Positions 1 through 9,822 of a DNA stretch of 64,000 bases are shown one piece after another. The stretch is from contig JAUQPD010000035.1 in NCBI GenBank assembly GCA_030550555.1, positions 32,576-96,575 of the forward strand, read 5' to 3'. The notes under the pieces were generated by a model, which saw nothing but the letters and a program-made list of their open reading frames with translations, had not been told where the DNA came from and ran no database searches. The DNA comes from Thermodesulfobacteriota bacterium. GTDB lineage: Bacteria > Desulfobacterota > Thermodesulfobacteria > Thermodesulfobacteriales > Thermodesulfobacteriaceae. The stretch's first letter is position 1, and each line of letters starts with the position of its first letter. Both the position numbers and the translations under genes were made by a program.

Positions 1-918
1 GTCAATTTTGAGTTCCTTAAGTCTTTCTAAGTGGAATTCTCGTTCTTTTAATTTTCTCAAGAGATAGATACGAGTTCTAAGTTCCTCAATCTTTGCTCTA
101 CTTTGCTCAAGGACCTTTAGTTCTTTTTCTGTCCTCTGCTTTTCCTCTAAAAGTTTTATTATGGTTTCCAAATCTTTTAATTCCTCTTCAGTCTTTCTAA
201 GAGTCCCTGAGACTATATTCAATTCAGCGGTTAACTGTTCCTTTTTTCTTTCAGCTGTTATCAGCTTCTCCTTTAGCTCTTCAAGGGAACTGACTTCTGC
301 AAGTTTAAATAGTTCTTTTTCTCGCTCTATGAGCCCTTTTAGTTCTGCTTCTTTTTCCTTAAGCGAGTTTTCTAAATATTTCTGAAGGTCTGTAAGGATT
401 TTGGTGTCAAATAGGTGTTCAAAAAGGGCCTTTTTTTCTTCAGGTTTTGCAAGGAGTATCCTTCTATATTCGCCTTGGGGGATAATGAAGACTTTTTTGA
501 ATTGAGGGCCTGCAAGCCCAAAAAGTTCACGAATTATTGCGTCAGCTTCCTTAGCGTTGGAAGAAGTAAGTTTATTGTCTACCCAGAGAGACAGGCTCGA
601 TGGTAAGGAGCCAAATTTGTGGCGTCTAACGATACGATACACGCGATTTTGAAGAAGAAATTCGAAAACCACTTCAGGTGGAGTTGAAGAGTTTGGAGGA
701 AGGAGATGGGAAATAAGGTCTGCTGGGGAACGCTCAGGAAAGGAAGTTTCTCCAAAGAGGGCAAAAACGATTGCATCAAAGAGGGTGGTCTTGCCAGCAC
801 CAATTTCTCCACTTACTAGAAATAGCCTTTCTTTGTTTATAATCTCAAAGGTCTCTCTCGGTATCTCTGCATTGAGAAAGGGCCCAAAACCACGAATCTT
901 GAGATAGAGAGGTTGCAT
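1..918 (-). CDS. SbcC/Rad50-like ATPase, N-terminal part (runs off the window)
   Basis: The reverse strand is open from an ATG at 918 to the window edge, giving 306 residues without a stop. A P-loop (GEIGAGKTT, about residues 40-48) follows an N-terminal beta-strand region opening MQPLYLKIRGFGPF, which is typical of SMC-family DNA-repair ATPases. From about residue 145 the chain becomes a long Lys/Glu/Leu-rich coiled coil. The family (SbcC/Rad50) works with the SbcD/Mre11 nuclease on DNA ends. The second coiled-coil arm and the C-terminal ATPase lobe would lie outside. The start is 9 bases downstream of the smpB stop, so the two are probably co-transcribed. SbcC versus a related SMC-like protein cannot be settled from this half. 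Confidence 0.82.
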   Translation of the reverse strand, partial: MQPLYLKIRGFGPFLNAEIPRETFEIINKERLFLVSGEIGAGKTTLFDAIVFALFGETSFPERSPADLISHLLPPNSSTPPEVVFEFLLQNRVYRIVRRHKFGSLPSSLSLWVDNKLTSSNAKEADAIIRELFGLAGPQFKKVFIIPQGEYRRILLAKPEEKKALFEHLFDTKILTDLQKYLENSLKEKEAELKGLIEREKELFKLAEVSSLEELKEKLITAERKKEQLTAELNIVSGTLRKTEEELKDLETIIKLLEEKQRTEKELKVLEQSRAKIEELRTRIYLLRKLKEREFHLERLKELKID

Positions 919-927
919 GAAGGCAAT

Positions 928-1389
928 CTACTTGATTCTTCCCTTGTATTTTCTCTTGAGCTCCCGTTCCATCTCTCTACGCTTTATGTCCTCTCTGCGA
1001 TCAACGACCTTTTTACCCTTGGCAAGAGCAAGTTCAACTTTGGCTATACCTCTTTCATTGAAATATACCTTAAGGGGAATCAAGGTGTAACCCTTCTCTT
1101 GAACCTTTCCCGCAAGTCTCTTGATTTCAGATTTTTTTAACAATAATTTTCTAGTTCTGGTGGGGTCAAGGTTTTTGGCTTCATGGCTATGGGGATAGGG
1201 ACTAATATGAAAATTATAAAGATATACCTCTCCATCCACAATTCTTGCAAAGCTGTCAGAGAGATTAGCTCTTCCCTCTCTGAGAGACTTCACTTCGCAT
1301 CCAAGAAGCTGAATTCCTGCTTCATAGGTGTCTTCAATCTCATAAAGATGATGGGCCTTTCTATTGGTGCAGACTATTTTTTGATGCAT
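928..1389 (-). CDS. smpB: SsrA-binding protein SmpB
   Basis: SmpB binds tmRNA and brings it to stalled ribosomes for trans-translation. The protein (about 153 residues) shows the family hallmarks: the N-terminal [15 protein letters not shown] segment, the [19 protein letters not shown] region, the [11 protein letters not shown] stretch and a very basic C-terminal tail ending in KRKYKGRIK, which inserts in the mRNA channel. I prefer the ATG at 1389, with a GGAG motif 9 bases upstream, over a TTG at 1404 that would overlap the ffh stop. It lies 4 bases after ffh, so both protein-quality and secretion genes share a transcript. Confidence 0.95.
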   Translation of the reverse strand: MHQKIVCTNRKAHHLYEIEDTYEAGIQLLGCEVKSLREGRANLSDSFARIVDGEVYLYNFHISPYPHSHEAKNLDPTRTRKLLLKKSEIKRLAGKVQEKGYTLIPLKVYFNERGIAKVELALAKGKKVVDRREDIKRREMERELKRKYKGRIK

Positions 1390-1393
1390 CTTC

Positions 1394-2719
1394 TTAGACT
1401 CCAAAAAGCCGTCTTATGAAGCTTTGCATCCTTCCAGAACTTCTAAACTGCTTCATAAGGGCCTTCATTTCCTCAAAGCTTCTCAGGAGTTTGTTGACAT
1501 CCTGAACAGTTGTGCCTGAGCCTCGGGCAATCCTGCGTTTTCTACTGGCATTAATTATATGAGGATTTCTTCTCTCTTGAGGTGTCATTGAATTTAAAAT
1601 TGCCTCCATCTTTATAAGTTCCTTTTCATCAATTGGGAGACTATCAATTTTCTTTCCAATTCCTGGTAAAAATCCCAAGATATCTCTTAGAGATCCAAGT
1701 TTTTTCATCTGTTGGATCTGCTCACGCAGATCTTCAAGGTCAAAATCCAATTTTTTAATCTTTTTTTCCAATTCTTTAGCTTTTTTTAGATCAAAGGCCT
1801 CTTGCGCCTTTTCAATGAGAGTAAGCATATCTCCCATGCCGAGGATTCTTGAGGCAAGGCGATCAGGATGGAAGACCTCAAGGGCATCAATCTTTTCTCC
1901 AACACCGAGAAACTTTATCGGACAGCCAGTGACCTCCTTAATAGAAAGGGCTGCTCCTCCTCTTGCATCTCCTTCGATTTTTGTAAGTATTACTCCTGTG
2001 AGATTTACCCTCTCATGAAAGGTCTTGGCAACATTCACTGCATCTTGTCCCATCATAGCATCAGCTACAAGAAGGACCTCACTAGGCTTGAGAAACTCCT
2101 TAAGACTTATGAGCTCCTCCATAAGAGCTTCATCAATGTGCAGACGTCCTGCGGTATCAACTATGAGCACATCTCTTCCTGTCTCCTTTGCCTGCTTTAA
2201 AGCCCGCTCAGCAATCTGAAGTGGTTTCTCCGAAGGGTCCGCTTCTACAAAGGGCACATCAATTTTACTTGCAAGAATCTTCAGCTGTTCAATAGCAGCA
2301 GGACGATAAACATCAGTAGAAACAAGAAGGGGATTGTGTCCCTTCTTTTTCAGGTATCTTGCAAGCTTTCCTGCAGTGGTAGTTTTTCCAGATCCCTGAA
2401 GACCAGCAAGAAGAATAACCGAAGGTTTGCCAGTTAGGTTTAGTCCTTGGGCCTTACCTCCAAGGGTAGTAACAAGCTCATCATAAACTATTTTTACCAT
2501 CTGCTGAAAGGGAGTTAAACTTTCAAGGACCTCTGAAGAGAGAGCACGGGCTTCAACGCGGGAGAGAAAATCTTTAACTACGCGATAATTAACATCTGCC
2601 TCAAGAAGGGCAAGCCGAATCTCTCTCAGCCCCTTCTTAACATCATCAGGACTGAGTTTCCCCTTGTCCTTAAACCCTGAAAGGGCCTTCTCTAATCGCT
2701 CACTTAAACTCTGAAACAT
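1394..2719 (-). CDS. ffh: Signal recognition particle protein Ffh
   Basis: Ffh is the GTPase that binds 4.5S/SRP RNA and signal sequences and targets ribosomes to FtsY. Visible elements: N domain, G1 motif [20 protein letters not shown] (G3), [14 protein letters not shown] (G4 region), then an M domain from about residue 295 with Met-rich helices and the RNA-binding segment [18 protein letters not shown]. The C-terminus is short, without the long Met/Gly-rich tail of many homologues. The start is set at the internal ATG at 2719 because MFQSLSERL matches the family; a further ATG lies 18 bases upstream. The SRP RNA gene is about 9 kb away in this window. Confidence 0.95.
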   Translation of the reverse strand: MFQSLSERLEKALSGFKDKGKLSPDDVKKGLREIRLALLEADVNYRVVKDFLSRVEARALSSEVLESLTPFQQMVKIVYDELVTTLGGKAQGLNLTGKPSVILLAGLQGSGKTTTAGKLARYLKKKGHNPLLVSTDVYRPAAIEQLKILASKIDVPFVEADPSEKPLQIAERALKQAKETGRDVLIVDTAGRLHIDEALMEELISLKEFLKPSEVLLVADAMMGQDAVNVAKTFHERVNLTGVILTKIEGDARGGAALSIKEVTGCPIKFLGVGEKIDALEVFHPDRLASRILGMGDMLTLIEKAQEAFDLKKAKELEKKIKKLDFDLEDLREQIQQMKKLGSLRDILGFLPGIGKKIDSLPIDEKELIKMEAILNSMTPQERRNPHIINASRKRRIARGSGTTVQDVNKLLRSFEEMKALMKQFRSSGRMQSFIRRLFGV

Positions 2720-2776
2720 ACCTATAAAGTAGCACATCTCAAGACTAAATCAAGGGAATCCTTCCACGCAGGTCTA

Positions 2777-2804
2777 TTGACAAGCTTCAAAGGCCAAATA
2801 TAAT
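2777..2804 (+). promoter_or_regulatory. sigma70-type promoter for the histidine kinase operon
   Basis: A perfect -35 box TTGACA (2777-2782) and a perfect -10 box TATAAT (2799-2804) are separated by 16 bases. The kinase start codon is about 30 bases downstream. The divergent ffh gene starts on the other side of this short gap. Confidence 0.7.
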
Positions 2805-2834
2805 CGTCATAAAAAGAAAATATATTTTCGTCAA

Positions 2835-4664
2835 ATGATTAATAAATTTAAAGATCTACTTGCAGGATCCACATATGGTGCCAAATTCTTTAGATCAATA
2901 ATCCTCATATTTTCACTATGGCAAATTACAATAATTTTTGCTGTCGGTATATATTTTTATTATAATGACTTAACTTTAAGAAGGGAAATTATCAAAAACT
3001 TATCAGCTAATATAAATCTAATGCTTGAAACGAAATATGCCTATTATCTTGAACATCGAGGTCACATTCCTGAAGTACTAGAAGAGGAGTTTTATTTTAG
3101 TATCTTAAAAAATACAAAGGATGAAGTTTTTGATTATTTTTATAAGTCAATTTATACGTTTATTGGACCAAAACCTATATTAAGTACAACTCCTGAAAAT
3201 TTAGAACTATATCAAGAAATAGATTTCCCAGCCTTTAATATGAAATATTATGTTGGATTTTTTAAAGGGGCACTTTTTATATGGCATATTAAGTTGCTTT
3301 TTCCCTTAGTGGTATTTACAGTTTTAATTACTACCTGTGGTTTGTTTATTTTATATCGTTTATATAAATCTTTCAAAAAACCAATGGAAGATCTTGTCTT
3401 GTCATTAAGTATGGGTAAGGTACCAGAATATACAGGTTATACTGAATTAGATAAGGTAGTTCAAGCTATCAATGAGCATGTAGAAAGAGAAAAGAAATTG
3501 ACTGAGGATAGGATAAAGCTTCTAAAGGAGTTAGAAAAGAGTCAGAGGCTTTCAGCAATCGGCACCCTGGCAGGTGGTTATGCTCATGAGTTTAATAATC
3601 TACTTCAGGCAGTTCTAATTAACACTGAACTTGCAAAGAGAGCCCTGAAAGAGGGAGACTATGCAAAGGCAGAGATGCATCTCGGTCAAGTGGAAGCGGT
3701 ATCTTCGCGTGGGCAAAACCTTGCAAAGCGAATTCTTCATATGACAAAAATCGTTCCAGGAGAGGAGGCCTCATTACGAGAAGTTCTCATTGAACTTCAG
3801 GACGTCCTCAGAGTCTTAATACCAAGAGATATTGAGTTAGAAGTTAGTATTGATGAAGACCCCCTCTATGTTCCTACTTCTCCAGATGCCCTTCATGAAA
3901 TCATTATTAACTATGTGAAGAATGCAGTTGATGCTATAGAAGCTGTCAGAGACTACAAGAGGGGATTTAAAATTCTAATAAGGGCCTATAAAAAGGGAGC
4001 CCTTGCGGTGCTTGAAGTTGAAGACAATGGGTGCGGAATGACAGAAGAGGTAAAGGAGAGGATTTTTGAGCCTTTTTTCACAACAAAGAAAATTCCAGAA
4101 GGGACTGGCCTTGGGCTCTACGTAATTTATAACATAGTTACCCAGGCAGGAGGATACATTGAGGTTGAAAGTACACCAGGACTGGGAACGGTCTTTAAAA
4201 CCTTTTTACCTCTAAGGGAGAGGTCTTTCAGAGCCAAGGAAGATGAACATCCTCGTTCAGATGATAAGGTTTCAGCCCAGGTCCCCTTAAAACGGGTCCT
4301 CATAGCAGATGATGAAAAAGAAATTGCAGAAGCCTTAGGGGAAATTTTTGCCACATACAGCATTGAAGTCACTATTATTCACGATGGCAACAGTGCTTAC
4401 GACCTTATAAGCAAAGAGAAATTTGATCTTATTCTCCTGGATCTATATATGCCGGGACTAAATGGTGTAGATTTGATTAAGAAATTGAGAGAAGCTCAGG
4501 TACAACTACCTCCAATTGTGCTTATGACTGGCTTTGTCGGAGATGCTGGGGCCCCTCTCACAGACCTACTTGAAAAAGGCGTAATAAAAAGGATCCTCAG
4601 AAAACCCTTTTCCCTTGAGGAGATTGAAAGTATAATAAAAGAATACAAAAAGGTGCCAAGTTGA
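2835..4664 (+). CDS. Membrane-bound hybrid sensor histidine kinase with C-terminal receiver
   Basis: A 609-residue sensor kinase. Two membrane segments (about residues 16-44 and 155-180) bracket a periplasmic loop of roughly 110 residues with no recognised fold. The H-box is GTLAGGYAHEFNNLLQA (about 242-258), which is of the NtrB-like HEFNN class. The ATPase domain has an N-box (NYVKNAVDAIEA), a G1 box (DNGCGM) and FEPFFTTKKIPEGTGLGLY. A receiver domain follows from about residue 488, with the acidic pair in ADDEKE, phospho-acceptor Asp in LLDLYMPG and the conserved Lys in LRKPFS. The first 650 bases are visibly more A/T-rich than the kinase core, suggesting a fast-evolving or acquired sensor part. 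The TTGA overlap with the next gene implies a functional link to the periplasmic protein and TonB receptor downstream. Confidence 0.9.
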   Translation: MINKFKDLLAGSTYGAKFFRSIILIFSLWQITIIFAVGIYFYYNDLTLRREIIKNLSANINLMLETKYAYYLEHRGHIPEVLEEEFYFSILKNTKDEVFDYFYKSIYTFIGPKPILSTTPENLELYQEIDFPAFNMKYYVGFFKGALFIWHIKLLFPLVVFTVLITTCGLFILYRLYKSFKKPMEDLVLSLSMGKVPEYTGYTELDKVVQAINEHVEREKKLTEDRIKLLKELEKSQRLSAIGTLAGGYAHEFNNLLQAVLINTELAKRALKEGDYAKAEMHLGQVEAVSSRGQNLAKRILHMTKIVPGEEASLREVLIELQDVLRVLIPRDIELEVSIDEDPLYVPTSPDALHEIIINYVKNAVDAIEAVRDYKRGFKILIRAYKKGALAVLEVEDNGCGMTEEVKERIFEPFFTTKKIPEGTGLGLYVIYNIVTQAGGYIEVESTPGLGTVFKTFLPLRERSFRAKEDEHPRSDDKVSAQVPLKRVLIADDEKEIAEALGEIFATYSIEVTIIHDGNSAYDLISKEKFDLILLDLYMPGLNGVDLIKKLREAQVQLPPIVLMTGFVGDAGAPLTDLLEKGVIKRILRKPFSLEEIESIIKEYKKVPS

Positions 4665-5344
4665 ATTATATACTGTTTTTAATCTTAATAGTTTTAAATA
4701 TTTTCTTATATAATAATACCTTTGCAGGGATACCAATTTATGGAGAACTTTCTGAGCTTTCTCACTTTAAGAGAGTAACGGATGAGGAATTATGTAGACA
4801 CCCAAAGGTGGTAATTCATGGTGTTAGAAATTACCTGAGGATGAGACACCTATGTGGAAAAGACCAAATAAAAATTGTTACAGGTGTTCTTTATATTAGT
4901 GAGTTTTATTCAGAAGATCATATATATGTATCTCCTCTACCATCAACTTCGACATTAAGAAAACATGGTAATACATTTCATATAATCTATACAAAATTAC
5001 TTTCTTTTTATGTCAATGACTTGCAAAAAGATTTACGTATAATTCATAGAGAAGTATCTTCCGTTTTTGAACTTGATACTGTTTTGCCAGAAATTCTGAG
5101 AGAGGCAGAGATATTAATCTTGCTTCCAGATCCCATTTTCTATAACGTTAGAGGCTTATCAGTGCTTAGATATTGGATAAAAAGATATCCCAAAGTCAAA
5201 ATTTTAGACCTTGCCAATTTAAATATAGATCATCCCAGATTAACAAGAATTAACCTGGAAAAGAGAAAATATCTTCAAACGGTAGTGGATGTTTTTTATA
5301 GAGACAATTTGGTGAGAGGTAGTATTTTCTATGTGGATTATTAG
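4661..5344 (+). CDS. Secreted protein, possibly an ABC-type substrate-binding-like fold
   Basis: A protein of 227 residues with a signal peptide (hydrophobic residues 3-18, then NTFAG). The alternation of strand and helix, and the segment AEILILLPDPIFYNVRGLSV, resemble the periplasmic binding fold of the ABC_sub_bind (PF04392) group, but I am not certain. Such proteins are often found beside histidine kinases and TonB receptors. Translation would start at a TTG overlapping the kinase stop (TTGA), and the 3' end overlaps the TonB gene by 14 bases, so the three genes are translationally coupled. The gene is A/T-rich. It could equally be another small periplasmic sensor-accessory protein. Confidence 0.55.
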   Translation: MNYILFLILIVLNIFLYNNTFAGIPIYGELSELSHFKRVTDEELCRHPKVVIHGVRNYLRMRHLCGKDQIKIVTGVLYISEFYSEDHIYVSPLPSTSTLRKHGNTFHIIYTKLLSFYVNDLQKDLRIIHREVSSVFELDTVLPEILREAEILILLPDPIFYNVRGLSVLRYWIKRYPKVKILDLANLNIDHPRLTRINLEKRKYLQTVVDVFYRDNLVRGSIFYVDY

Positions 5345-7274
5345 GATTCTATTAATTAATTTGGTGTTGTCCCTGTTACCACCATTTATATCGGGAACAA
5401 TGAGAGCTCAGGAGCATCTTGACTTAAGGGAGATTGCAAGAGAGGAGCTAGAGTATACGAAAGGGATTTACATGAAAGAGATGCCTCTTCTTGAAAGTCC
5501 AGTTCCTATTTCAGTTTACAGCAGGGAATATCTTGAGCGATTTGGCTTTAGAAATCTCAGAGAATTCCTAGATTTTATGCCCTCCTACTATCTCGTTCCA
5601 GGAATAGGAGAGCTGGCTATAACATATAGAGGATTCAGATCCATGACCTCTGCAAGTGTCCTTGTTCTTGAAGATGAAGCAAGGATTGTGACCCCTGATT
5701 ATGAGTCATTCCCTGTCAACAGGGCCTACACTCTTCAGGATATATCTCGCATAGAACTCTTTCATGGAGCAGGTGGAAGTATCTATGGCTCTGGTGCCTT
5801 TAGCGGGATTGTGTCCTTAGAGAGAGCCCATTTGCCTGGGGAAAAAAGACTTGACTTTTCTCTTGGCACTAACGATCAAAAGGGCCTTTCATTTAGCTTT
5901 CATGGAGAAAATCATTATCTCTTTGTGAGGACCTACAAGGAAGACTCACCCCTCAAAGATTATGGCAGATCTTATGAGACAGATCAAACAAATTCCCTTG
6001 TTTTTCGCTATATCTGGGGCGGAGGCGATTTATCTTTACACTACTTTAAAGAAAAGACCTACCATTCTTTAACACTAGATGGTGCAAAGGTGGATAATAA
6101 TTTGCTTAAATATGTAGATGATTTACTTAATGTAGAATTTTTGAATTTTAATTTACGAAAGTATTATGTTTTTTCAAACTATAAATTAGTATTGAATCCC
6201 TATTTTACTAAAGCTAAAGTAGACTCACCTTTCTTCACAAGGATTACACCTTTTCCTGCTTATACTATAGATATTTCTCCACTAAGGTTTGGTTTAAATT
6301 TCTATCTATTGTTTCCATTTCTTGGTGGAGATCTTCTAAGTGGTGGAGAAATTCAATATAAGTATTTAAAAGATTATAAATTAACTTTTGTATTACCGAT
6401 GAGCTCTCAGTTTATTAGATTTTCTCATGTATTCAGAAGTGACGAAGACCTTCTTTATGCCCTATATTTTAGTTATGTCTACAATTTTAAGAATTTTGGA
6501 CTCCACTTGGGGACTCGTTTCGAGAAACATGAGGATTATATGGGTGCTTTAACAAATCGCCTTGGAATTGCCTATAGAATCCATCCCAATCTTTCGTTTT
6601 TAATTAGCTATACTGAGGGTTACAATACGCCCTCTCATTTTCACAATGAAGAGGGCCAGATATTTTGGGGGAAGACTCCTATCTATTCCTTTTCGAGGCT
6701 TAAGCCTGAGAAGGAGAGGTCTTTTCAATTAAGCTTACTCTATCAAAGGGGAAGGGAAGCCTATTTCCGCAATACTATTTATCTCCAAGAGCAAAGAGAA
6801 CGTATATGGCATGATCCATTACGGATAGCAGAGAGAAATCTTCCGCCCTATAAGGTTTGGGGCTTTGAGAGTGAACTCATTAGAAACTTTGGGGAACATC
6901 TTCTATTTGTGAATCTCTCCTCTCTTAGAGTTGCTGAGGGGAAAGACATACCTTACATAGTGGAGGGTAAGTATATCGCTGGGATTCCAGAGTTTATGCT
7001 CAAAGGTGGAGTAAGCCTTAGACTTCCTTTTGCAAGAGAGGTCTATCTTTCTCCACTTATTAGATTGATTGGATCTGCAAAAGACAAGGATGGGAAGCGT
7101 ATATCAGGCTATACAGTTACGGATCTAAATCTACTACTTAAACCTGTCAAAAGGCTTGAAATAAATTTTAGAATTGATAATCTCTTTGATAAGACCCACT
7201 TCAGGGCAGGAACAATTTCTGCTATTCCCTTTGGAGGTAGAAGAGTGAGTTTAGATCTCAGGTTTTCTTTTTAG
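5331..7274 (+). CDS. TonB-dependent outer-membrane receptor
   Basis: A 647-residue outer-membrane beta-barrel. A signal peptide (about residues 3-26) is followed by a plug domain: the VPISVYSREYLERFGFRNLREF segment (about 55-78), a YRGFRS motif, and a RIELFHGAGGSIYGSGAFSG stretch typical of the plug's end. The barrel has alternating aromatic strands and closes with a terminal ...GGRRVSLDLRFSF strand ending in Phe, the BAM recognition signature. A clear TonB box is not obvious. The FRIDNLFDKTHFRAG segment is a standard C-terminal family motif. The substrate is unknown. The barrel part at about 6080-6450 is A/T-richer than the rest, as expected for variable loops. Coupled to the upstream kinase and periplasmic gene. 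Confidence 0.9.
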   Translation: MWIIRILLINLVLSLLPPFISGTMRAQEHLDLREIAREELEYTKGIYMKEMPLLESPVPISVYSREYLERFGFRNLREFLDFMPSYYLVPGIGELAITYRGFRSMTSASVLVLEDEARIVTPDYESFPVNRAYTLQDISRIELFHGAGGSIYGSGAFSGIVSLERAHLPGEKRLDFSLGTNDQKGLSFSFHGENHYLFVRTYKEDSPLKDYGRSYETDQTNSLVFRYIWGGGDLSLHYFKEKTYHSLTLDGAKVDNNLLKYVDDLLNVEFLNFNLRKYYVFSNYKLVLNPYFTKAKVDSPFFTRITPFPAYTIDISPLRFGLNFYLLFPFLGGDLLSGGEIQYKYLKDYKLTFVLPMSSQFIRFSHVFRSDEDLLYALYFSYVYNFKNFGLHLGTRFEKHEDYMGALTNRLGIAYRIHPNLSFLISYTEGYNTPSHFHNEEGQIFWGKTPIYSFSRLKPEKERSFQLSLLYQRGREAYFRNTIYLQEQRERIWHDPLRIAERNLPPYKVWGFESELIRNFGEHLLFVNLSSLRVAEGKDIPYIVEGKYIAGIPEFMLKGGVSLRLPFAREVYLSPLIRLIGSAKDKDGKRISGYTVTDLNLLLKPVKRLEINFRIDNLFDKTHFRAGTISAIPFGGRRVSLDLRFSF

Positions 7275-7286
7275 AGGAGTTATGCT

Positions 7287-9035
7287 ATGAAAGTTGCGGT
7301 CCACATAACCCATGAGGCTCTTTACAAGATAGGCGGAATAGGAGAGGTCCTAAACGGGCTTTGTACCGCAGAGGCCTATCAGGGATTTTTTGAGCGCACT
7401 CTCCTCTACGGTCCTCTTTTTGAATATATAGGATCTGCTACAACTAGGCTTGGCAAAGATGGTGTAGTCTACTATTCAAGTAAAGATCACTATGATACAG
7501 GAAGATTTCATGAATTATTTCGCTCAATTCTTGAGAAGTATCAAATAGATATTGTCTATGGTAAAAGACGACTTGCTAGTGAACTTAACCCACAAAAGAG
7601 TGCAACAGTTGATGTTTTACTTATAGATGTCACTCGTATGAAAAAGGAAATTGTTGATTTACAAAAATATCTCTTTTGGGAGCGTTTTGGTATTCCATCA
7701 GATAGATATGAAAATGATTGGGATTATGAGCAATATTTCCGTCTTGCTATACCTTACTTTGAATTGATTTCAACTCTTTTTTCTCGTGCAAGTAAAATTT
7801 ATCATTTTAGTCATGAATATATGGGTGTGCCAAGTTTACTTTTTCTTGAATTTTCTCCTGATTTTATATCGGGAAAACATATACGAATCTTTTATGCCCA
7901 TGAGATTGCTCCTGTAAGAAGAATAGTTGAGAATCATCCAGGACATGATATAACTTTTTACAATCTTCTTCTACGGGCGAAGGAAAAGGGAAAGAATCTG
8001 GAGGATTTGTTTGGCTCTCAGATGGACTGGTATAGAACCGCTTTAGTTAAAGCAACAGCACGGTTTGACAGGATCTTTGCGGTAGGAGATTGGGTGGCTG
8101 AGGAGTACAAATTTCTCCTTGGAAGGGAGGTAGATGAAAGAAAAATAAAGATTGTCTATAATGGCCTGCCTCTTGATCATATTACCCTTGAAGAAAAGGA
8201 GGATAGCAGACAGAAGATAGAATACTGTCTTAATAGCAAAGGTTGTAGCAGAGTTGATCTTATCTTTTCGCATACCTGTAGACTGGTAAAGAGCAAAGGG
8301 ATTTGGCGCGATCTGATACTCCTCTCTATGTTGGATCCTCTTCTCAGGAGGGATAATTTAACAGGCGTTTATATTCTCCTTGCATCCCAACTTCCCCAGG
8401 GTAGACCTCCTGAACTAATTGAGGCCATGGTGAGGGAATATGGTTGGCCTTTTAATCACAGGGTTGGTTGGCCAGATCTTGTGGGGTATGAAGTAGAGAT
8501 ATACCGTCTTATTGAGAAATTTAATGCTCGCTCTAAAGCCATTAGAGCTATCTTCATAAATCAATATGGACTCTCAAAGAGAAAGTGTGGGCAAGATTTT
8601 CCAGCAGATATCACTACAAGAGATCTAAAAGTTGCATCTGATGTGGAGTTGGGCCTTTCTATCTATGAGCCCTTTGGAATTTCCCACATTGAGGTTCTAC
8701 CCTATGGAGGCCTTAGTGTGCTTTCAACCTCCTGTGGAGTCTATTTTCTTCTAAAAGAGACCTTTACGGGGGATATAAGGCCCTACTTTGCGGTTGACTT
8801 TATCTCCCCTGCAAGTTACCTCCCTGATGACCTACTCATGGGATTAACCTCAGAAAAGAGGGAGATGCTGGAAGAGCTTTCCATCGGGAAGGAAATAGAG
8901 CAGATTTATACGCTCATACCCAAAACCCCTCAAGAGAGATTTATTATTTTTGAAAAAGTTCAAAATTATGTAAAAAAACTTGATTGGGAAAGTGTTGTAA
9001 GAAATTATTTTCTACCTGCTCTTAAAGAAACTTAG
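7287..9035 (+). CDS. GT5-like glycosyltransferase (glycogen/starch synthase type)
   Basis: A protein of 582 residues. The N-terminus MKVAVHITHEALYKIGGIGEV carries the K-x-G-G-[IL]-G-x-V motif that binds ADP/UDP-glucose in glycogen synthases. The C-terminal half contains YEPFGISHIEVLPYGGL (about 467-483), the E-x7-E donor-binding motif of GT-B enzymes, followed by a Ser/Thr-rich STSCG turn. This suggests an alpha-glucan synthase using a nucleotide sugar, acting in the cytoplasm. It is longer than typical GlgA (about 480 residues). A good ribosome site precedes the start (AGGAG at 7274-7278). It follows the TonB receptor by 12 bases and overlaps the convergent ATP-grasp gene by 4 bases. Exact product unknown. 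Confidence 0.72.
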   Translation: MKVAVHITHEALYKIGGIGEVLNGLCTAEAYQGFFERTLLYGPLFEYIGSATTRLGKDGVVYYSSKDHYDTGRFHELFRSILEKYQIDIVYGKRRLASELNPQKSATVDVLLIDVTRMKKEIVDLQKYLFWERFGIPSDRYENDWDYEQYFRLAIPYFELISTLFSRASKIYHFSHEYMGVPSLLFLEFSPDFISGKHIRIFYAHEIAPVRRIVENHPGHDITFYNLLLRAKEKGKNLEDLFGSQMDWYRTALVKATARFDRIFAVGDWVAEEYKFLLGREVDERKIKIVYNGLPLDHITLEEKEDSRQKIEYCLNSKGCSRVDLIFSHTCRLVKSKGIWRDLILLSMLDPLLRRDNLTGVYILLASQLPQGRPPELIEAMVREYGWPFNHRVGWPDLVGYEVEIYRLIEKFNARSKAIRAIFINQYGLSKRKCGQDFPADITTRDLKVASDVELGLSIYEPFGISHIEVLPYGGLSVLSTSCGVYFLLKETFTGDIRPYFAVDFISPASYLPDDLLMGLTSEKREMLEELSIGKEIEQIYTLIPKTPQERFIIFEKVQNYVKKLDWESVVRNYFLPALKET

Positions 9036-9817
9036 ACTATCTCATAGGGAGTGTGATTTTTTTTCCACTCCTGGAAAAATCTATCCTCAAGTGCTTTGAG
9101 AGTTTTTTCATATTCTTCAACAGAAATCTTTGCCCCCTTTATTCCACCCTTGAGGTTTATCTCTACAAGATAGGGGCCATTCCCCGCGACGTAGGCAAGG
9201 TCAAGATGGGCGTAGGGGAATCCTCCTCTATTCATAACTGCCTGACAAAAAGCGATCTCTTCTGGAGATAATTCATAGGGCTTAGCCTTTCCACCGAAGA
9301 AAAGATTTTGTCTGAAGTTTCCTCTGTTTTCCCTTGTATAAGCCTCTAAATAGAGCTCTCCAAGGAAGACTACTCTAATATCCTGCCATTCCTCATAAAA
9401 AGGCTGTAGCACAAAGGGAAACTCAAGGGGAGGAGCTCCAGCTTGTCTAAAGATTTCCTCTAAGTCATTCCAGAGAAAGATACCAAGACCACAATTGGCA
9501 AAGTCCTTCTTAGTGACAAATTTTTTGAATGGAGGAGGGGCTTCCATCACCTGAAGGAGAGAGGTTCGATTTTTAATCACATAGGTATAAGGCAACATAT
9601 AGTCGGAGAGAATTTCTGCTTGTGCGGTTTTTGATTTGCTTAGAATTTGAGATATAAAGGAGGGATATGCAAGAACTCCTCTCCAGAGGAGATCAATAAC
9701 TAGAGGAAAGTCCTCTTTTTTAAGAGGAAGACGAGTTAGTATTAAATCTCCACATTTAAGCTGAGAATAATAATTTTTAAGACCTCTTAAGGTGGTTACA
9801 ACATAGAAAGGATTCAT
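9032..9817 (-). CDS. ATP-grasp family protein
   Basis: A protein of 261 residues. The C-terminal half has the ATP-grasp arrangement: a QPFYEEWQDIRVVFLG segment, an arginine-containing strand, then AHLDLAYVAGNGPYLVEINLKGG in which D and E-x-N are the usual Mg-ATP ligands. The N-terminal part is reduced. ATP-grasp enzymes such as RimK or glutathione synthetase join a carboxylate to an amine or thiol, but no substrate can be assigned. The gene follows the zinc-ribbon gene by 5 bases and is the last of a minus-strand run starting with the M48 protease. Confidence 0.7.
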   Translation of the reverse strand: MNPFYVVTTLRGLKNYYSQLKCGDLILTRLPLKKEDFPLVIDLLWRGVLAYPSFISQILSKSKTAQAEILSDYMLPYTYVIKNRTSLLQVMEAPPPFKKFVTKKDFANCGLGIFLWNDLEEIFRQAGAPPLEFPFVLQPFYEEWQDIRVVFLGELYLEAYTRENRGNFRQNLFFGGKAKPYELSPEEIAFCQAVMNRGGFPYAHLDLAYVAGNGPYLVEINLKGGIKGAKISVEEYEKTLKALEDRFFQEWKKNHTPYEIV

Positions 9818-9822
9818 GTAGA

